DNA from: Chaetorhynchus papuensis
Taxonomy: Eukaryota > Chordata > Aves > Passeriformes > Rhipiduridae
NCBI GenBank assembly: GCA_013396525.1
Contig: VWYX01000701.1
Span: 186,001 to 250,000, forward strand
Length of the DNA stretch: 64,000 bases
Reading direction: 5' to 3'
Shown here piece after piece: positions 11,301 through 26,300 of this stretch. The notes under the pieces were generated by a model that was not told the DNA's origin, did not search any database, and saw nothing but the letters and a program-made list of their open reading frames with translations. A program made the position numbers and the translations under genes. Every line of letters starts with the position of its first letter. The stretch's first letter is position 1.

Positions 11301-14300
11301 TTTAAATTAAATAGTAAAATGCAGTCCTGTTTCTTCCAACTTCTTTTGCGGAATTGTTTTCAAATAACTGCACCACAGACTAGGAGCTCCACAGTTTTCT
11401 CAGATGCTGTCCCCAGCTGCTATTATATAACATAGTTCTGTTGACTTTGTACTAAAGCTATGCTGATTGGCTACAATTAAACATCTTCTCTCAGTCAGTC
11501 CCCACTTTATCTCTTACATAGATATTGCAAGACTTTACTGACCCTGCAAATAGTTCTGTGTATCAACTCTGCTACAATGCCTAGATATATATGGTAAACT
11601 GAAAATATGGGTTGTCCTTTGCTATGTTTATCTGTCAGGACCTAACTTTGTTGTGTGTTCAGTTGCTTCTTTTTGTCTTGTTATATCATATTAACATTGC
11701 ACTGCTAATCCTTAATGGATTGTTGTATTTCCCAAATGACTTTTGTGTAAATCATTTAGATGTTCCATACTGACACCATCTTGTACTGGTCTCTTGCTTT
11801 GTAATCAAAGAGGATTCTCTTGTGGGATATTTGAGCTTGTCCATGTGTTTGCTCCTGGCTGTGCAAATGGCAAACCACATTCAGTCCTGTGGCAGCAAAC
11901 ATTCCCCTTGCTGTGCTGTTCACGGGCAGCCTGCACACAGGTGGGAGGCTGTGGCACAGTGTTTGCATTTCTGTGATTCGGTTGTGAAGGAAAGCTGGGC
12001 CTTTGCAGGTTTTTTTCTGCTAGTGGGAGGTATTAGGAGACAGCAGTGTGTCATGGCACCATCACCCTTTTCCCCTCTGGCCCTAGCCACTGTCTGCACT
12101 CTGTGTTCGATAGATTTCACCACTTCATGCAAAGAACACTTCTAGAGAGACTACTTCCTGGTTTTTTTTCCCAGGAAAGCTTGTTTCATTTTTTGCTTTA
12201 TTTTTTGAAATGCTCATTGGAGATGGTTCCTTCACTTTCAAAGACTTCTTTGGTTTGTGCGTTGCTAGGGTTTCAGCATCTAAGAGAAGTACATAACGAG
12301 CTCTCTGCAGAGTGTGACTGGCTGTTGATCCCATCACCTTAGCTGCAGAAAAGCCTGCGCTGTTTTTGCATACTCCCTGAAAAAGTCTTGGGAGAGCAGT
12401 GGTGTCTGTGGGAATCTCAGGTGCTGTCATCTGCCCAGAGACTGCTGGGACAGGGGCTCTGGGGTGGTTCCATGTGCTGCAGGATTGGCTGGGGCAATAT
12501 TGGCACACTTTCCAGGGAACTCACTCCTGGGACCTGCAACAGTGTGCAAGGGAGCTCTCCACTGTGCTGGCTCCATAAAATTTATTCAGAAACGTGGATA
12601 GAAAAGCATTGATGTCTGTTTGAGTTTGAAAAGGTATTTGCAGCAGGAAGAAATTACTTAGACTGTCTTCCCACTGTTAAACCCCATTTCCTTCTGTGTT
12701 GTTTCTTGCCTCTTTGTTCTGCAACTTTTCAGTCCTTTTTCTGCACTCTTAAGTACTGTAGTTCTTCCTGACTTGTGTTTAAGGATTTTTTTGTTGCTAC
12801 CCCATTATCATTTTGGAGTGCCTTCTTTATAGGATGGACAACTGTAACAAAGTCTTACATGAATTTTAATAAATCAATGGCTGCCTTCTGAGGCAGTTAA
12901 AGGCTGGGAGCTGCTTGTTTGCTGCATTGATTTCACCCTCCAGAGTGTTTACAAGATGCAACAATCTTCCTCATGTAACTTCTGTCACCTTTAAAGGATT
13001 TCACAGTGCTTCTGAAGGCTGGGCACACTCACACGTATCCCCTGGCATTTTGCTCCATCACCACAAGCTCTTGTTCAGGTTTGCAATGTCCCCTGGCATC
13101 CCATGCTTAGTCCCACAGTCTTGTGAATGCTGCCTCAGAGGAGCACAATAGCCTCAAGCTCTGGTCTCTGAAACTTGGCTTTTAACCTTAAACCACTGAA
13201 AACCCTTGTCAAAAGCCAGAGCAGGAGGTAATGGTGGCATTTTGCAGCTCACAGAGATGTCCAGTCCCTGTGAAGGGTTTCAGGAAAGCTCACCTTGATG
13301 TCAGGGAGGGCTGGTCACTGAAAGAGATGTCAAATTACTGTGCTGAGGTACCAAGCCTGAGAGGTTTTCTTCCCTTTTTTCCCCAGTAAAAAACTACAAA
13401 CCAGCAAGAGAATAAGAGAAACTGAGAACAGTTTCTCAGAACTGAGACAGAGGAGCTTAAGGACTCCCATGACTAGCAGCAAGAATCATGCCCTGTGCCC
13501 AAGAAGGTGTATCCATGGGACATCCTAGGCAGCATTTGCCTTCAAGGAGTTAGTGCTAGTAAAAGATATACTCTGAATAAGGTCAGGTATTTCAAATTCT
13601 AAAATACAGGTCTAGGGAGGCTTCCCTCTTTTTAATGAGAGGGCTGTAATGCACAGTCCAAATGGTATGTCTCAGAAGGATCAGTGTTTGCTAATTAAAC
13701 ACTGTGTTATGAAGTGGTACCCTGTGTACACTTCTAGATTTTGCTTCTCTGCATTTTAGGTAGCATATCTTCACTTTGGCAGGTTTTAGGCAACAGTGAA
13801 ACGTGGGAGTCAGGATGAATAACACATAGAGCCTGGATTGCGTGCTCTGGAGTTGATGAGGATGTGTGGCTGAAGTTAGTAGGGCAGTTTGCCTTTCTGA
13901 CAGCCTCTTTCCCTTTTAGAGAGGACATCATTAGTCATGTCCTGTGCTCTGACCACCTTGTTTATCCTCACTGTGAGGCAACGGAGGCACCGTTAAGATA
14001 CTGTATCCTCCCCTCTGGAATTAATGCCCAGGGGTGTCTTAAATAAGCAGAGCTGTGAGAAATTGAGGTAATGTTTCACATTAGAAGTATTCCACATGAA
14101 GCTGGTGAATAGCACAAAGTGCAGCACCTTCTGGCACAGTAAGGAGGGTGTTATTCTAAGTCACTGCATCCACTGTCAGTTCTGTACAACCGAGAACATT
14201 TGCCAAGTTGGGGAGGGCAGTTTTTTTCCTGACACCTTTCTGGGAGACACAGCCCGTGCATGCTCAGACACTGGAGTAGGTTACTGACATGTCTCCTTTC

Positions 14301-17300
14301 TCTGAGCTTTGTTTTGGGGATCTTATATTTCATTCCTAATTCCCATTTGAGCCTTCCTGTGGCACCTGCCTCATCATTTGCACTCCTATGGGCTGAAGAC
14401 CATCAGCATTTTATGCCTTGTCTACTTGTCCCATGGCCTCCAAGGCACTGTTTTGCTGTTAACTCAGATTGATTTTACCTAAAAATGCTGCCTAATTATG
14501 TTCAAAAATATGACTACCTTAGATAAACAAGTACTGGCAGTAGGTATGTTTATTTCTGAGCATGTTCTTTAATTAAAGTTTAAAATTCATTAAATAAAGC
14601 TTTTTCAGTTCTCATATGCAAAAGCAACTCCACTACAGAAGTGAGTTTGTATTCTAAATAAAAATGATGGGATACAAAACTTCCATATCCTGATTTAAAA
14701 ATTCAGTTCAAGGGGAGAAAATTGCCTGCAGTGTTTGAAAGCCAAATATTGAATCATTTACTGAGTAGCAATTCAGAAAGCAATATGGGCTGTCAAGAAA
14801 AATAAGAATAGTTTAATTTTATGCTTGTTAGTGTTTATACATGTAGATGCATTTTGTCCCACAAATATATTGTTGCCACATTTAAAATTTTATTTGATTT
14901 CCATTGCCCATGTTGCTAAAAATGCAAAGGAGAGATGAATTCCTACTTTTCTTTTGGTTTTAATAGCTTTGGGTGTCATTGCCAACAAAGGTCATCTCCT
15001 TTTGCCTGAAATATGTGGATTAAATTGTCTTTTTATAAGCAAAAGTGATGCACAAGAGAATTTCTTACATGGCCATTCTTCTAAATTGCTTTTCTTGCTA
15101 AGTTTCCTCAATTCAGTTGCTAAGCTGGGGAGTGTCAGTGGAGCTGTGTCTCCCTACCAGAGACCCCTTCGGGCTGGGCGGTGGAACAAGGAATCTTTAC
15201 ATGTGACAGTACATTTCTGGTGGGGCATTTTAGGTTCTGCATTCATTCTGTCGCCAGGTGTTGTGTAACCAGTCTGGTTTACACATAATTTTTCCACTTC
15301 TTGGTGTCAGCAAGCTCTGTGTCTGCTGCTGCCCTGTCTGAGCCTGGCTGCAGAGATGCTCTCCTTGGGAAAAGGCTGCTCACAAATGCTAGAACACTTC
15401 ACAAGCAATAGAGGGAAGAGAGTCCAAGTCCTCTAGGGCTTTCTGTTTACCCCACTGAAGGATAAGCTGTTTCTTCCTAGTTTGTTGGCCTGAAAAGTCT
15501 CAATAGCAATATAAAAAAGCCTTTTTTTGTGCTTGCTGTTTCCACTTCCCTGATTCCAAATGTGCTTTCAATTTTGAAGCGATAGTCAAATTTCCTAAAT
15601 GAAGATATATCGCTTTTTTGATATCATTTCATGGATGAAAAGGAAAAGCCAACTTTTTTTTTTTAATTAACACATAATTTTCCATTGAAAAGAGGATTTC
15701 CTTTCCTAAAATTGAAACTCACATTACTTTTATTTCAAACATGAAAAACAGTCATTTTTTTAATTGTTTATATAAACCTTCTCACTGAAACTCACTGAAA
15801 ATTGTCTTAAAGACACTCTTAGATTTGACTACTGCAATTTAATTGGAATTTTTCCGTGACAAAGCCCTTTCTCACTGGGATTTTTGCAGAACTGGGATAG
15901 TTCCTCTTTGAGATGCAGTGGGGACTTGGCCTGATCTGAAAGTTTCCAAATGCAAAGGATACAGAAATCTATAATAAAAAAGTAAGCTACCTGTCATGTA
16001 CATGAGAATGTTCTTTTGCAATGTATAATTTTAAATTTTCAAAGCTAAAAAAAGATGAAATCCTTTCTATAATCAATGGTAATTAAATCAGAAGATGATG
16101 GCACAGTACCAGTAGGACTAGGAGAACAGAAGAGAACTGAAAATCTTTTCAGAATGTCTCCATTACATCTCCAGGTGGTGCCATCTGTTGTGTGTGGCTC
16201 TCGTGTTCTTTCAAGGCAGCCACTAAAACAAGGATGAAGTTGAGTCAGTAGTGCATGGAAGGACATGGGAGGGATACAGTTTTATTAAACTGCTACCACA
16301 CTGAATATCTGGAGTGTCACCATGTAAACATGCATTCCTGTTTAATTAATGTCCATCATGGGAAGCAGGATGGGATATTAAGGACTTCAGTGCAAACAGT
16401 AAGCATCCTACCAATTTTCTTTTTTTTGCTGCACAGAAGACTCTAGAAAAGCCACATTTGTTACAAAGCCATTTAGTTTGATCTATTTTTTAAAAACTAA
16501 GTCCTCAGAATTTTTGGATTTAAGATGAATATTTTCATGGAGGCCTGTGCAATCAATGTTGTAGGACAATTTTTTGTGAATTGTCCTAACCTGCTAGCCT
16601 GGCTTTCTGACTGACTCTCCTTGCAGTCACTAGCTGCTGCTCCAGAGGGTCACAGATCTTGAGGAGTTGATGTGTCTAACCTGCCAGCCCTATGCAACTT
16701 CTTTGGATACCCCTAGACAGCTAAGATGGCACTAGATGATTATCTTTTGGCATCATAATGTCCTTACTGGTTTCCTAAACCTTTCCAGTGCAGGAGGGCA
16801 GTGTATATAGGTTAAAATCTTGGTCTCTGCAAGGACCCTGGTGAAGTTCTGAGTGTGGTGTGAGTGTCTCGGAGCCAGGGAACTGGAAGTGATTTGGAAG
16901 ATTATCCATTGTAGCTCTGCCATCTAAATCTGGAGCTGCCATTCCTTCCAAATCTTAAACACCCCCAGTGGTGGGCATTCTTCATTCCCTCCAGACAGTG
17001 CTTTTCCTCTTTGCTGTTTTGGGAAGGAATTTTTTTTTTTTTTCTGCTAATGGATATTGAATTGTTCCCTCTGCAATTTAAGCCCAGCATTTCCATTCCC
17101 TTATGGCACAGAAAACAGACTGCTCCATTACAGTAGCCCTTCTTTTGAGCTGAAAGGTTGTTGTGAAGGTTGTGAAGTTTTTCCTATAGAGAGTGTTTGC
17201 TGGGCCTCTGACTCCTCTTGCTGAGCTTCCCTGGGTTTTCCAGGCTGACTCCCATCTCTTCTGCCATGGCAGTGTCCAAGCTGGGTGCAGCACATCTGGT

Positions 17301-20300
17301 TGACACCATTATGCTCTAACAGTGGTAAGCATCTGTTTGGCAACTGTAGTTCATATTTCACTTTGGGCTGTACAGTATCCCAGATGCTTTTCTGCTTAAT
17401 GGTTATTTTTCTAATTGTAGCTGTTAGTATTTTTTCTGGGCCTCTTACCTATCCACATTAAGTAGCTCATGTTAATAAAAGCCTTAGCTGAATTAAAATG
17501 TCAAATTAATTGGGCTAAAACCAGCCAACAAATAAATATGACATTTTGTAAAACTAACAGCCTAACTAGGTAAAAAAAATAAAAATAAAAAAAGGCCTTG
17601 CAGACTAAGCTGGTGTTTGCCAGGCTCTGTGTCTGTTAGCACAGCATTTACCATATCGTTATATAAAATTTGGCAAGGGATTTCATCCCTCCAGATCATT
17701 CCAGCTTCTGGGATTGTCCTCCAGCAGTCTAGGAGATGTTTCCTCACACTTTGGTGCCTGTGGATTTTAATAAGTTTATTCTCCTGCACTGTTCAGGCTG
17801 TTGGTGCCATCTGGGACTGTTCCTGGCTGCAGAGCAGCCTCAGGGGAAGCCCCCAGTGCAGCCTCCCTTTAACAGGGATCGTCTGATGTCTCCTCCATCT
17901 GGGCTTGGCTTCTGCCATCAGAGGACACCTTGCATAGGGAAGTTGGCTAATATTGCTCTACTTCTGAGAGATGAACTTCTAGAAGGAAAAGATTGTTCCC
18001 TGTGGCACAGACCTTCTGCACCTAAATAGCCAAGGAAGATGTTACCTGGAGATAGGTGGGGAGCAGAAGGCTCATTCTTTTGTCACTTGGGATTCCGCCC
18101 ATCCCTCAAAAGTTTTTACTGCTCAGAGTTTATAGTAGCCATGTGTGTTTTATTTGTAAGATCTTCTGTTGGTTTTTAACATTAAGAATTTCCAGTTATT
18201 TTGAAACAAGTGTGATAATGCAGTATTAATAAATACACAAAAAAACCCCCACCCTGTACTCAGGTAATTTTGCAGTTCTCATTAATTATTAATAAAATAG
18301 GTTCCTAGCTTTTTTTTTTTTTTTTTTTAAAGCATGGTTCAAAAACAAGAAGATAAATATTTTTTGTCTCATTTCGTGCCCCAAATTTGCAGATTTTGGA
18401 ATCTGTTGATGATGGTCAGCAGTCCAGCATCTTTGTACTAGTGTGGTGCTATGAAATACCATGATTTTATGAACAAAGCATGGAATGAGTTCTCTGCGGG
18501 ATCTTACTATATTTACATTAAGAAAATGGCTGCATTTTAAATAGGATTTTTGCTTTCTGGCTCCACATTTTGAATACTGCTGGCACAAAATAATACCAGC
18601 TATTTCTTCTCTTCTGGATTCCAGAGGGGTAAATTTCAGGCTTTTGGAATATAAAATATCATCACTGATTTGTTTAAAAGTATTTGAGTTGTTATCACCA
18701 TCAGCGAGTGGGGAGGGAGGCTGCCAAAAACCTTCAATTTAAACTACCTTTCAGCCAGTTTTTGAAATGTTCATTTAATCATAAGATGATTTACAGGCCT
18801 CAAGGAGGAAGCAAAATTAAGGAAGCCTCACTTAGGAGATTTCTCCTGGCTGTAAATTCAGGGATGGAGAGAGATCAGGCAGTGGCAAGGGCAGGAAGTT
18901 CACCCTCATCACTTTACCCAGCACAGCCAGTGAGAGTAAGTAAGAAAACTCAACCTAGGATCCTTGTGCTTTTAGTTCCAGCTTAAAGGAGCTCAGATTT
19001 TGAGTGAGTAGGGATGGCTTGGGGAGGCTCCAGGAACAGCTCCCGGCACAGTACCCAGAGGCTTGGCAATGCCAGAATCCCCTGTCAGTGGGGTTTCCTA
19101 CATGTGCAAAGTGGTCTTTGTGGAATACTTGAGAGAGGGTGAATATGAGACATAGAGAATTAGAGAGTGTCTTCCTGTAGTAAAAATAGCAAAATCTGGT
19201 TTAGAATTCACATAGCAGTATTTCAATAGCTTCTACAATTGGCAATAATGTGAGATTTTTTTTGCTGTAGTTATGTGCACACTTGAAATCCAATATAAAA
19301 ACCATACTAAATCTAAAAAAGCTTGAAGATTATTATTTTGAGAGTTCCTGTTTCTTTCCTCCCTGCAAGAATGTGTCCTGCCATTTATTTTAAACTTCGA
19401 ATTTTTTTAAAAAGTTATTTTCAAGTCATTTTCTCTTTTTTTTTAAATCAAGCTAAGTACATGTACATAATTTTACAGCAAAATATTTATATTTCTAACC
19501 ATATTGTAATGGCTTTAAAGACAACTGGAGTTTCTGGTTTCTGTCTCTTTATAAGACAGAAGAGAGTATTTTTATTTATTTATTTCTGGCTGTGTGAAGA
19601 GTCTGGGCAAAATTCCATTTAAATTTTACACTCCAAACTAAAACTATCCAAGATTAAATATTAATTGTTTACATTGTTCTGCTTACCTTCCCCAGTATCA
19701 CTGTATGATCTAGGTATTTAATGTCCTGTTTCTTAATGTATATTTAAAACTTTCATGGGATTCTTCCAGGGACTATAAGTACTTATCAATAAACTAGACT
19801 AATTTAACCATACCATAAATTTTTTATACCAACACGTTGAAAATATAACATGGTTTATGAAATGGTGACACTGTGGAATAAAAAGAAAATTAAAAAAAAA
19901 TACCCACCAAACACAAATGCACTTCAGACATTAGCGCATTATAGATTAATAAATCAATAGTTTCCAAGTTCTCTGCTCACTTTATATTTTAACCTTGAAT
20001 TTACAAATTCTGCCAGCAGATAAGGACACCTTGTAGTGACTGTCATGAATCTTATAGCATAAACAGGTTATCCTTGTATCTGTGCAAACTCTAAGAAGCT
20101 GAGAGAATTCATTTTATGAAAGTCTTGCACAATCTGTAAAATATCTGTAAAATGTTGCCATAGTAAAAGGAGAGGAAAAAAAGATGTGTCTTAGCTTTCC
20201 TGGGAATACTTGTTTAAAGAATGGCTGAAATTTTTGGTACAGTTATTTCTGAACTATTGGTAGAAGGTGGAAGGAAGTGTCAGTGTGTTCATAAAGTTAA

Positions 20301-23300
20301 AAAATGATTGCCTTGAAGACTCACAGTTTGGAAATGGTTTTTACAGTTAATGCAACTCAGAACTGTGTCAGCCACCTTCTTCTTGGCCTGTCCCATCCCA
20401 AAAGACCAATTTCCTAAACTTGTGTATGTTGTGGCTAAACAAGATTAGCGGATTTATAGGAGAGTATAAAAGTCACATGAAGTAAAAATTAGACTCTTCA
20501 GTTTTGAAAATAGCACTTGGGTCTTTATGGATTTCATTATTCCTGAAATTTAGTGGAGGTTGAATGTGGGAGGATGAAGGTGTGGGTGGATGGCCCTGAG
20601 CAGCCAGCACGTGTGACACCTGTAGTTTCTACTTGGAGGAAAACAGGAATGGAGGAGCGAGATTTTATATTCTACAGAGATTTGGCTTTGCTGCCAAGGC
20701 TGTCAGATGCCTGTGTGCATTTCTGAGTGTCACTGCACCTTGGAACGATGGGGAGTAGGAGGTTGCTGAGAGTAACCCAGTGAACAAAGAAAGCACACCC
20801 CCAAGGTGGTGGAGGCTTAATTTACCCCTTTTCTTGAAAAAGAAAAGAAACAGTTTGTGCAGTCTGTTCTGTAGTACCTGGGAATTGGAAACATCAGGGT
20901 GGCTGGGGAGGAGATTGCAAAACTGAGTGGGGTGAGATGGAAGCAAAAGGTAGAAGATTAGAAATAGGGCTTAAATCTGTAATGGTGAGGATGAGCTATG
21001 GAATGAGTTTAATTAAGTTGTGATTGGTTTTTGAAATGAAAATCCCATCAGCCTCTAATTCTCTGTGCCACAAATGAGGATGATGCTGATATAAATCTTT
21101 CCCCAGTTAGAAAAACTGTTTTAAAAGTATTTTGTTTCTACAGTGTCACATTTCTCTTACAGCATAACCTACTGTATGCTGCTTTGGCCTTTCTTTCAAA
21201 TATTTATGCAGTTTAGCATTTTGCACAGGTGAGCCAAGTGGATGGATTTTTTGCTGGGGCCATGTTCTGTACATTGACAATGCCAGTGCATTGAAATATT
21301 GCTCTGCCAAAGTTGTCTTCCAAAGAGGAGAATCTGGCATAACCTTGTGATCAAGTTGAAAACCCTGTAATATCAATGTCCATAATTAGTTGGGGGTGAC
21401 AGTTATTTTTGGCAAATAAAACCTTTTCATAGTGGCCCCTTAGCTCTTGTCTTCTGAAGGTACTAGCAGAGGCCATGCTGAGACCTTTTCTTCCCATGAC
21501 TTACTCACTTGTACTGTATGGAAGTAGAGTAGATGTTTTAAAAGACAAATTCATGAGGCTGTTTTCTTTATTTTGTCCTCGTATGTTTTGCATTTCTCTA
21601 GTCTGGTGTTGCTTATCTATAGCACTGTTATTAATGACCAGAAGTACTTGGCCAGATCTTCATCTCTGGTCCTCCTGGATCTTACCAACACCTGTTCCCC
21701 CCTTCCAAGGCAAATACAATACTTGTGGTAGTTCCAAGCTGAGCAGGCAAGATTGTTCTCTGCACTTAGACTTGTAACTGTGGATTTCCAGTTCTGAAAT
21801 CCCCCCAAGGTTTTGCACACACCTGCTAAGGGGTTGTTTTAAATACTTTCAGCTTAAGCTGACTGTGCTCTTGCTGTATTTTATAGTTCACAAAGAAGTG
21901 AAGTCACCAACACTTTTTTCATCACCAGCTGTTTTGTTGATATGTAACCAGAACAGATAAATTCTTGCCTGATCCTACCTTCTCATGTACGGTTCCATAG
22001 AAAACTTTAATTGAGAAAGTTCTTATTTTTTCCCAGAAGTGTTGAATAGATACATAATATACACTGAGCTTTTTGGTTACTCTGTAACTCTTTGGAATAG
22101 CCAGTTGTACTGACGGCAAGTCCTGGCATTATATGGAAAAATTAATGCACTTACTGACACTACACAACTTTTTTAACAGGGATGTCTGCATTCTTCTGAA
22201 AAAACCAAATCCTTGCAAAATTAAAAATTCACTGAGCCCGTTCTTTTTACTGTTTAATCTTGCAATCTAACATTTCCATTCTGCACAGCAGATGTGGGCT
22301 TAGCAAAAATTGTCCAAAACATTGATTTGTCTAGTTTTATATCAGATCTCAGACTCTGAGTTATTTGGGTTTTAAAAAGTCACCTGCAAGCACAAGTGAT
22401 TGTACTAAAAAGAGGTGAGCCCCATATCCCAGCTAACCCAGTTAGCTTGCCTTGAACCATGCCTAAAAACATATTTGTGGGGAGAGTTAAAGGTGTCTTG
22501 CTTGTAACCCTTGATGGATCATTCTTCCACAAAATAGTTTTATCGATTTGAACTCAGGTGTACTTTGAGCTCTGTCATGTGGCAATAAGGAGTTGCACAT
22601 TTTAACTCCAGGCTAGAAAAGAGAAGCATCTCTTTTGGTTAGTTTTAAACCTAGCACACAAACTTTCAGATGTTTCTGTTACTTGAAGAGGCAGTTATCA
22701 ACCTCTGCATGTAGGTCCTCATAATTATACAAGCTTCTGTTCCATCCCCCTTGTTCATCAGGGAGAAGTCTTGGTTAGCCCCAGACCCTGCATTCCTTGC
22801 AGGAAAATCCTTTTGCTTCACAATAATCCTATCAGCCCTTCTCTGCCTTTTCAGTGGTACTTTTTGAGGTGAGATGTCACAACTGAGTCTCATTTTATTT
22901 TGTTTCTGCTTTATCTATGCTACTTCCTGTGTTTATTCATAAGTAGAAACCAAACCTCCCTAGTTCTCTGTTTTTGTAGAAACTGATCTGACATTTTTCA
23001 TAAGTGCCATCCAAGAAGAGAACTAAAGGGAACTGTTTGGTATGAGATGTTTCTGCCTGATAGGGAAAAAAGAAGAAGATTTGGTTTTGATGCATGAAAA
23101 GAGAAGTGTAATACTCATTCATGTACAAGACTGCAGAGGAGAGGAAAGTAAAAAAGACAATGTTACTTCTGAAGAAAATAGCAGAGGCCAGTAGCTAACT
23201 GAGCAGCTTGAGAAATCCATAGGAGGGAGGTTGCTGTTCTGGGATGAAAACAGAGCTCAGCTACATGATAGCATTTTTCAGGCTGTAGAGATGCTAATAT

Positions 23301-26300
23301 TTTCTTTGTTTAGTGGTGGTATTTTGGTGAAAAGCACTTAAGCAAACCAAAGCAGGAGTGAGTACCAATTTGCTGGGAATATATCCCCTCTGTAACAGCT
23401 CTGGGTCATGCTACAGCTTTCCCAGGGGAGCCTTGCCCATGCATGTGACTGGTCTGGACAGCAGAAACCCCTCATTACAAGCATCCTTTGGCATCCCATG
23501 TCCTGAGGGAAGGGCACTCTTAGCCGGCATTTTCAAAGTGTAGCTATTTTCACAGGTGACCCCTTCCCCCAGCATCTCAGGGTGTTTTGGTCCATTTGGA
23601 TTCCCCTGCAGACAACAGTTACCAGTTGTGGTGACAGTAAGGGATTTTGTCTTTGAGCCTCCTGATGCCCTTTCTGTCGCTGTTGGCAAGACCAAGGGCT
23701 GAGCGCTCAGCAGCTCTGGGGACCAGCACTGCTGGAGGCTGACAGGGGGGTGGGCTGAGCCCTCCACATCATTACCAGGTCGAGAGGTTTCTTGTAAAAT
23801 TAGTTATGTCTGAAATGTGTCCCCACCTCCCAGCAGATTGCTACAGCAGTGCCAGAGTCAGGTGTCAGTGGTGGAACTGCAGTGGGTGCTTCCTCCCACA
23901 CAGTGCCTGCCTTCTTCCAACTCCTCTTCCTTGCCTCAGCCTGCTCAGCCATCACCTCACACTAGCAGATCCCTTGCTGCCCAGCTGCTCCCAGAGCTGG
24001 GGCAGTCCTTTGGGGAAGAGCTGCCCTCATTTTAATAAGGCTTCTCTTTTCCTGGATATTGTTACCTTTGAGTAAACTAAAGATATTTTTCCCTGGTTGT
24101 GATCTGAAGACCTGGTTGTGATAGCAGGAGCTAGCAAGTAGTCATGCACATTCTAAGATGATGACACTCTCATTTCCAGTCGAAAGCTGCATAGATCCTG
24201 TTTTCATTCTCCTGAAAAAGAACACCACTTTTAACAACTCAAAAGGCTTTGAGAAGTGCCCATCTCCATCAAAACTCTGGTGGTTTGTGCCAGTAGAGGA
24301 GCTTGAGCGACTGTAGGAACAGGGAGATTGGTACCTGGTGGGCCCTATGCACTGCTCCATCACTCCAGGAGGACAGCAGGTCTCTCCCAGGCTCTGCCCT
24401 TCCACACTGGGAAGGGGTCAGATGTACAGGAGAAGAGAACCAGGGCCTGAATCACATACTGGTGCATATGTTCAATGCAGGATTTTTTTTTTCTGTGAAA
24501 CAATGCCATCATGCAGAAGTATGGCAGCTGCACCGCACCAAACAGTGTGTGACAGGGGCAGTTTGTGTGCTTTGGAGATGCCTGGGGATGAATTAGCAAG
24601 GAAGAGGCTAATGAGAAGCAATTTCCACACTTATTTCTGTACCTTTGTGCAAAGGTCATTGAGGGTAAAAACCTTCTGAATTGGTGGAGGAATTAGTGGA
24701 AGAGTAGGAATTGATGGAAGTGTAGATGTAACTCCTTACTGGTTATCACCAGTTCACCAAGAACTCAGGATCCTTCCTTAGAAACCAGCATGTTCTCTCA
24801 CCAAGAGGGCCTTTGGTGGGTGTCTGAATTTCAGAAAAGCCTGGGAAGGCAGGCTAAGGACTCCTGCATGACTGGGCATCTCGGAGCTATGGAACCCTGG
24901 CATGGCATCCTTCAGCTTTGTCTGGGTTCCTGGCCAGTCTGACAAATGCCTTTTGCCATCCATGCATGAATGGGGCAGCCTTATGGTTTTCTGAAAGAGA
25001 TTTTAACCAGGGGCTTGAACACAAAAGGTGAAACGACAAAATACTCCCTCGATTAATTTGCTGGTTTTTCCCCTCCTAAAGTGCATACAGAAGTACTACC
25101 TTAGCAGGCTTGAAGAGATACTATCCATGCTAGATCTCATTCAGTCTAGCATGTTCAGGGATTTGAAATAATTTAAAATTTGCTGGTTGTTGCTATCTTT
25201 AAAGTTAAAATACAGTTGAGAGCTTCTGACGTTTTCAGCATTTGACTCCTGTAACAGGAATCTTTAGTCTAATGAAATCCCTGTGCAACCCTAAATTTCT
25301 CTTATTACACTAGTGATGGCATTGTTTGCAATATGATAGGCTTAAGATAAACTTTTTATGGAAAAATTGGATCCCCTCTGGAAACAGCTCTTGCATGTTA
25401 AAAAAGTACAAGCAATTCTTAACCAACAACATAGGAATGTTTGGCTTGTCAGAAGAGTACCTTACATAAAACCTTTCAGTGCAAGCTTTTTACATAGAGA
25501 TAATTATTCTCATAAAAAATAAGTTAAATTTACCAGATGAAAGTACATGCCTTTGCTATCCAACAGGTGTGAAACATTTAATTAATAATTCTTCATTTTA
25601 TACTCCCAAATAGGTAAGCAATTCACTCCAGGAGGACAAGGGGCTAATTTCTTTGTTGGTCTGATGGGCTTTCAGGACACCATAGAAACCCAAGAAAGCA
25701 GCTGAATCATTGGTTTAGAACAGGAAAGGTGATTCCTGTCTTATTTTTATAGGAACCAAATGAATTAAAAGCAAGGCTTCTAAAAGCAGTTTCTTTATTT
25801 GCTAATTTTGTGCAGTATATTTCAGGTTGTTGATGTGAGGGAGGGTTTCAGGACTGATAGCATTTTTGTTGCTAATTATGGTCCTCCTGGACCCTGATAG
25901 AGACCTGACTGAGTCAAAAATAGAGTTGGAGCAGAATGATAATACTTGCCTGGGAACAGTCGAGGCGAGGGGATTGACAGGTCAAACGTGCTAGAGCATG
26001 AGGAGAAGAGAAGGGAATACCTTTGTTCAGCACAGCACAACCAGCCAGGAGTGGTGCCAACATTTCACTCGTTGGCCTTGCCAGAAGAGTAACAGTAGAG
26101 TCCATGTTTTGTGTGTGTGCTGCTCCAGTGAGCTCCAAATTAAATTAACATATCTCAACACAATCAATATTAATATAGTAATAACAACAATAATGATAAT
26201 CTGCCTCCCCAGTTTTCCCCAGCTGGGCAGGTTTTGACACTGTTTCTGTTGGAGGTTTTAGCAAAAGCTGCTGAAAAGCTTCAGCCAACTGAGGCACGAA